NCBI GenBank assembly: GCA_937892015.1
Contig: CALAUY010000203.1
Coordinates: forward strand, 1 to 8,437
DNA from: an uncultured Bacteroidales bacterium
GTDB taxonomy: Bacteria; Bacteroidota; Bacteroidia; Bacteroidales; Paludibacteraceae
Length of the DNA: 8,437 bases
Direction of reading: 5' to 3'
In this document: piece after piece, positions 6,583 to 8,437 of the stretch
How positions within the stretch are numbered: the first letter of the stretch is position 1
How the letters are laid out: each line of letters starts with the position of its first letter
Program-made: the position numbers and the translations under genes
Notes under the pieces: model-generated
What the model was told of the DNA's origin: nothing
What the model saw: only the letters and a program-made list of their open reading frames with translations
Databases searched by the model: none

Positions 6583-8085
6583 TCATTGATTTTTCTTGAA
6601 GTATTTCCCCACAACGGGCAGTTCGGAAAGGGGAAAATCGCGGCGGATAAGCACTGCCAAATAGATGCCGAGCAACGCCGTTCCGATGAGCAGCATCCAC
6701 CACGTGCCGAGCATCAGCATGCGGCAACCGTAATAGACCGCCAGCAACGCGAGCGTCAGGCACGTGTAGCCGCCTATAGTGCGGTAATCGTACGGGATAA
6801 CGAGGTGCTTACGACCGACAAAATACGACAGCAGCATGATGACAAAATAGCAGACGGTGCTACTGAAAGCAGACGCATAATACCCGACTCTTGGCACGAA
6901 AACGACCTGCAACGTGAACGTGATAACCAGCCCTATCAGCGAGAAATAAGCGCCCCAACGCGTCTGATCCGTCAGTTTGTACCAGAAACTGAGGTTGAAA
7001 TAGATGCCCTGAAAAACGTACGTCCACAGCACTATCGGCACTATCCGCAAACCTGCCCAATATGCGGGACTGATGAGGTACTTGAAGAGGTCTAAATACA
7101 CGGTCATAATCAGCAGAATCAGCAGCGAGAAGATGATGTAGTACTTCATCGCATCGGCGTATGCTTCCACCGAGTTTCGATCCTTATGTTTGCTGAAAAC
7201 GAACGGCTCGTAAGCATAGCGAAACGCTTGCGTGAACATCATCATCACCATTGCCACCTTGAAGCAAGCACCGTAGATGCCCAACTGGGCTTGCGCGTCC
7301 GCGCCCGCGTAAAGATAAGGGAAGAGGATGCGGTCGAGCGTCTGGTTCATAATCCCAGCCACGCCCAGCACGAGCAGCGGCAGTGAATAGTGTAGCAGCT
7401 CGCTCAGTAGATGCCACGACGCGCCGTTCTCTCGTCCGCGTTCGGGCATAGTCATCACCAGCAGACAGAGCGTCTGGATGCCTGTCGCAAGGATGTTCGC
7501 CACGAAAACGTAACCCACGCCATAGTCGGGACGAAACCATGGCGCGATAAGTGCCGAGTCCTGAATCTTCGGGCACAGAACGAGGAAGAAGAGGTTGAAG
7601 AGGATATTCAGCCCCACAAACAGCAGTTTGAGCGAGGCGAAAGCGATGGGCCGACGCTTGTAGCGCAAGTACGCAAAGGGGATGCAGGAGAAAGCGTCCA
7701 TCGCCACCACGATGCCCAGTAGCGAGATGAACTCCTCATGTCCGGCGTAACCCAGCGCGCCCGCGATAGGCACTCGCAAAACAACGCAACACACGGCGAA
7801 CAGAGTCGATGTAACCAGCAGCGACAACCATGCTGTGCGATAGACCTGCTGCGGACGATAACCCTCGCGATTGGCGAAACGGAAAAACCCCGTCTCCATT
7901 CCATACGTCAGGATAACCAGCAACAACGCCGTCCATGCGTACAGGTTCGTTACGATGCCATAGTCCGATGTCTCTTTCAGCACATAGGTGTACAGCGGCA
8001 CAAGCAGCCAATTGAGGAACTTACCCACAATGCTGCTGATACCATAAATGGCGGTGTCCCGTGCCAATGTCTTCATCTCACTCAT
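6583..8085 (-). CDS. MOP-superfamily polysaccharide/lipid-linked oligosaccharide flippase (Wzx/RfbX-like)
   Basis: The 500 residues consist largely of alternating hydrophobic helices, about 14, as in Wzx-type flippases of the MOP superfamily, which turn undecaprenyl-linked glycans across the inner membrane. The N-terminus (DTAIYGISSIVGKFLNWLLV, 10-29; VPLYTYVLKETSDYGI, 29-44) is typical of the polysaccharide-synthesis family: an amphipathic start, then a segment ending with the 'Y-G' element. A conserved-looking central part includes MNQTLDRILFPYL (246-258) and YGACFKVAMVM (271-281). The substrate cannot be read from sequence. It might be O-antigen or another surface glycan; MurJ, the lipid II flippase, belongs to the same superfamily but the sequence resembles the RfbX type more, by eye. 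The ATG at 8085 is preceded by AAAGGGA with five bases spacing, a weak Shine-Dalgarno match; M4 is a possible alternative start. No glycosyltransferases accompany it. Confidence 0.85.
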   Translation of the reverse strand: MSEMKTLARDTAIYGISSIVGKFLNWLLVPLYTYVLKETSDYGIVTNLYAWTALLLVILTYGMETGFFRFANREGYRPQQVYRTAWLSLLVTSTLFAVCCVVLRVPIAGALGYAGHEEFISLLGIVVAMDAFSCIPFAYLRYKRRPIAFASLKLLFVGLNILFNLFFLVLCPKIQDSALIAPWFRPDYGVGYVFVANILATGIQTLCLLVMTMPERGRENGASWHLLSELLHYSLPLLVLGVAGIMNQTLDRILFPYLYAGADAQAQLGIYGACFKVAMVMMMFTQAFRYAYEPFVFSKHKDRNSVEAYADAMKYYIIFSLLILLIMTVYLDLFKYLISPAYWAGLRIVPIVLWTYVFQGIYFNLSFWYKLTDQTRWGAYFSLIGLVITFTLQVVFVPRVGYYASAFSSTVCYFVIMLLSYFVGRKHLVIPYDYRTIGGYTCLTLALLAVYYGCRMLMLGTWWMLLIGTALLGIYLAVLIRRDFPLSELPVVGKYFKKNQ

Positions 8086-8097
8086 CTGCGTCCCTTT
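8086..8097 (-). promoter_or_regulatory. Weak ribosome-binding-like purine box before the flippase gene
   Basis: The 12-base gap between the rsmI stop and the flippase ATG reads AAAGGGACGCAG on the minus strand. AAAGGGA ends five bases before the ATG and is the most Shine-Dalgarno-like site in the window, though only a partial match to the consensus. It favours the ATG at 8085 over the in-frame ATG three codons later. Bacteroidetes rely little on such sites, so its weight is small. Confidence 0.4.
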
Positions 8098-8437
8098 CTA
8101 TTCGTTCAGCCCCGCCACGCACAGCACTATCTCGCCTTTCGGGGGCGTCTGGCGGAAATGTTCGACCAACTCGCCCAGCGTACCGCGCACAGTCTGTTCG
8201 TGCAACTTACTAATCTCGCGACTGACGGTTGCCTGACGGTCGATGCCGCAATGTACCGACAACTGTTCGAGCGTCTTCACCAAACGGAAAGGCGACTCGT
8301 ACAGCACGAACGTGTGGGGCAGCAATGCCAACGCTTGTAGGCGCGACAGACGACCTTTCTTCTGCGGCAGAAAACCCTCGAAAAAGAAACGGTCGTTGGG
8401 CAGACCACTATCCACCAGCGCGGGGATGCGGGCCGTT
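8098..8437 (-). CDS. rsmI: RsmI, 16S rRNA cytidine-1402 2'-O-methyltransferase (C-terminal part; start outside window)
   Basis: Only the last 112 residues and the TAG stop are present; the frame stays open to the right edge, so the start lies outside. RsmI methylates the ribose 2'-OH of C1402 in 16S rRNA using S-adenosylmethionine, completing the m4Cm nucleotide together with RsmH. The recognisable C-terminal signature reads SGLPNDRFFFEGFLPQKKGR, the strongly conserved RsmI/YraL block, followed by LYESPFRLVKTLEQL, SREISKLHEQTVRGTL and KGEIVLCVAG, in the usual order for this tetrapyrrole-methylase-fold family. A GTG at 8415 is inside this conserved block and cannot be the true start. The protein ends right after the family core, without the extra C-terminal helices of longer homologues. 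The flippase ATG follows after 12 bases. Confidence 0.95.
   Translation of the reverse strand, partial: TARIPALVDSGLPNDRFFFEGFLPQKKGRLSRLQALALLPHTFVLYESPFRLVKTLEQLSVHCGIDRQATVSREISKLHEQTVRGTLGELVEHFRQTPPKGEIVLCVAGLNE

Noticed and set aside
7738..8340. Plus-strand open frame of 200 codons opposite the flippase start and rsmI
   Set aside because: It crosses the junction of two real genes, is rich in Q, R and H, and lacks any known motif.
8098..8415. GTG at 8415 as a true start of a short 105-residue protein
   Set aside because: The frame continues upstream to the window edge with residues (TARIPAL) that belong to the RsmI core, so this is an internal codon of a truncated gene.
1..8437. Mobile element, CRISPR array, RNA gene, toxin-antitoxin or defence system
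   Set aside because: No transposase, integrase, direct-repeat array, tRNA- or rRNA-like stretch or defence gene is seen. Conserved chromosomal genes fill the whole window.

Overview
The window comes from a bacterial chromosome, most likely a member of the Bacteroidales and perhaps close to Prevotellaceae. The main reasons are the gene order rsmH-ftsL-ftsI-murE-mraY, an FtsI that ends in a PASTA domain, a long MraY with an enlarged loop between membrane segments 4 and 5, a short FtsL-like protein, and mostly A-rich leaders rather than clear Shine-Dalgarno sites in front of the genes. Base composition looks a little above half G+C by eye. The genus is inferred and not proven.

All eight genes lie on the minus strand, so transcription runs from high to low coordinates. 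In that order they are: rsmI (3' part only, cut by the right edge), a 14-segment MOP-type polysaccharide/lipid flippase, ribE (riboflavin synthase), rsmH/mraW, ftsL, ftsI (PBP3), murE, and mraY (cut by the left edge just before its C-terminus). Gaps between genes are 12, 15, 6, 16, 0, -4 and 30 bases. There is no room for an internal terminator, and the genes look like one transcription unit. No stretch above 30 bases lacks a gene.

The left two thirds (1-5928) is the front half of a division and cell wall (dcw) cluster. MurE adds the third stem-peptide residue to UDP-MurNAc-dipeptide, probably meso-diaminopimelate. After MurF (not in view), MraY moves phospho-MurNAc-pentapeptide onto undecaprenyl phosphate to make lipid I. 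FtsI cross-links septal peptidoglycan, and FtsL belongs to the divisome complex that activates it. RsmH methylates 16S rRNA. The right third (5935-8437) holds housekeeping genes that do not belong to the classical cluster, and they occupy the place where mraZ usually sits.

I found no mobile element, CRISPR array, RNA gene or plainly new system. The points worth a second look are modest: RsmI and RsmH, which modify the same rRNA nucleotide, share an apparent operon; mraZ is missing from its usual position; MraY has an enlarged periplasmic loop and a non-standard histidine motif at the window edge; and an unassigned MOP flippase sits upstream of the wall genes.
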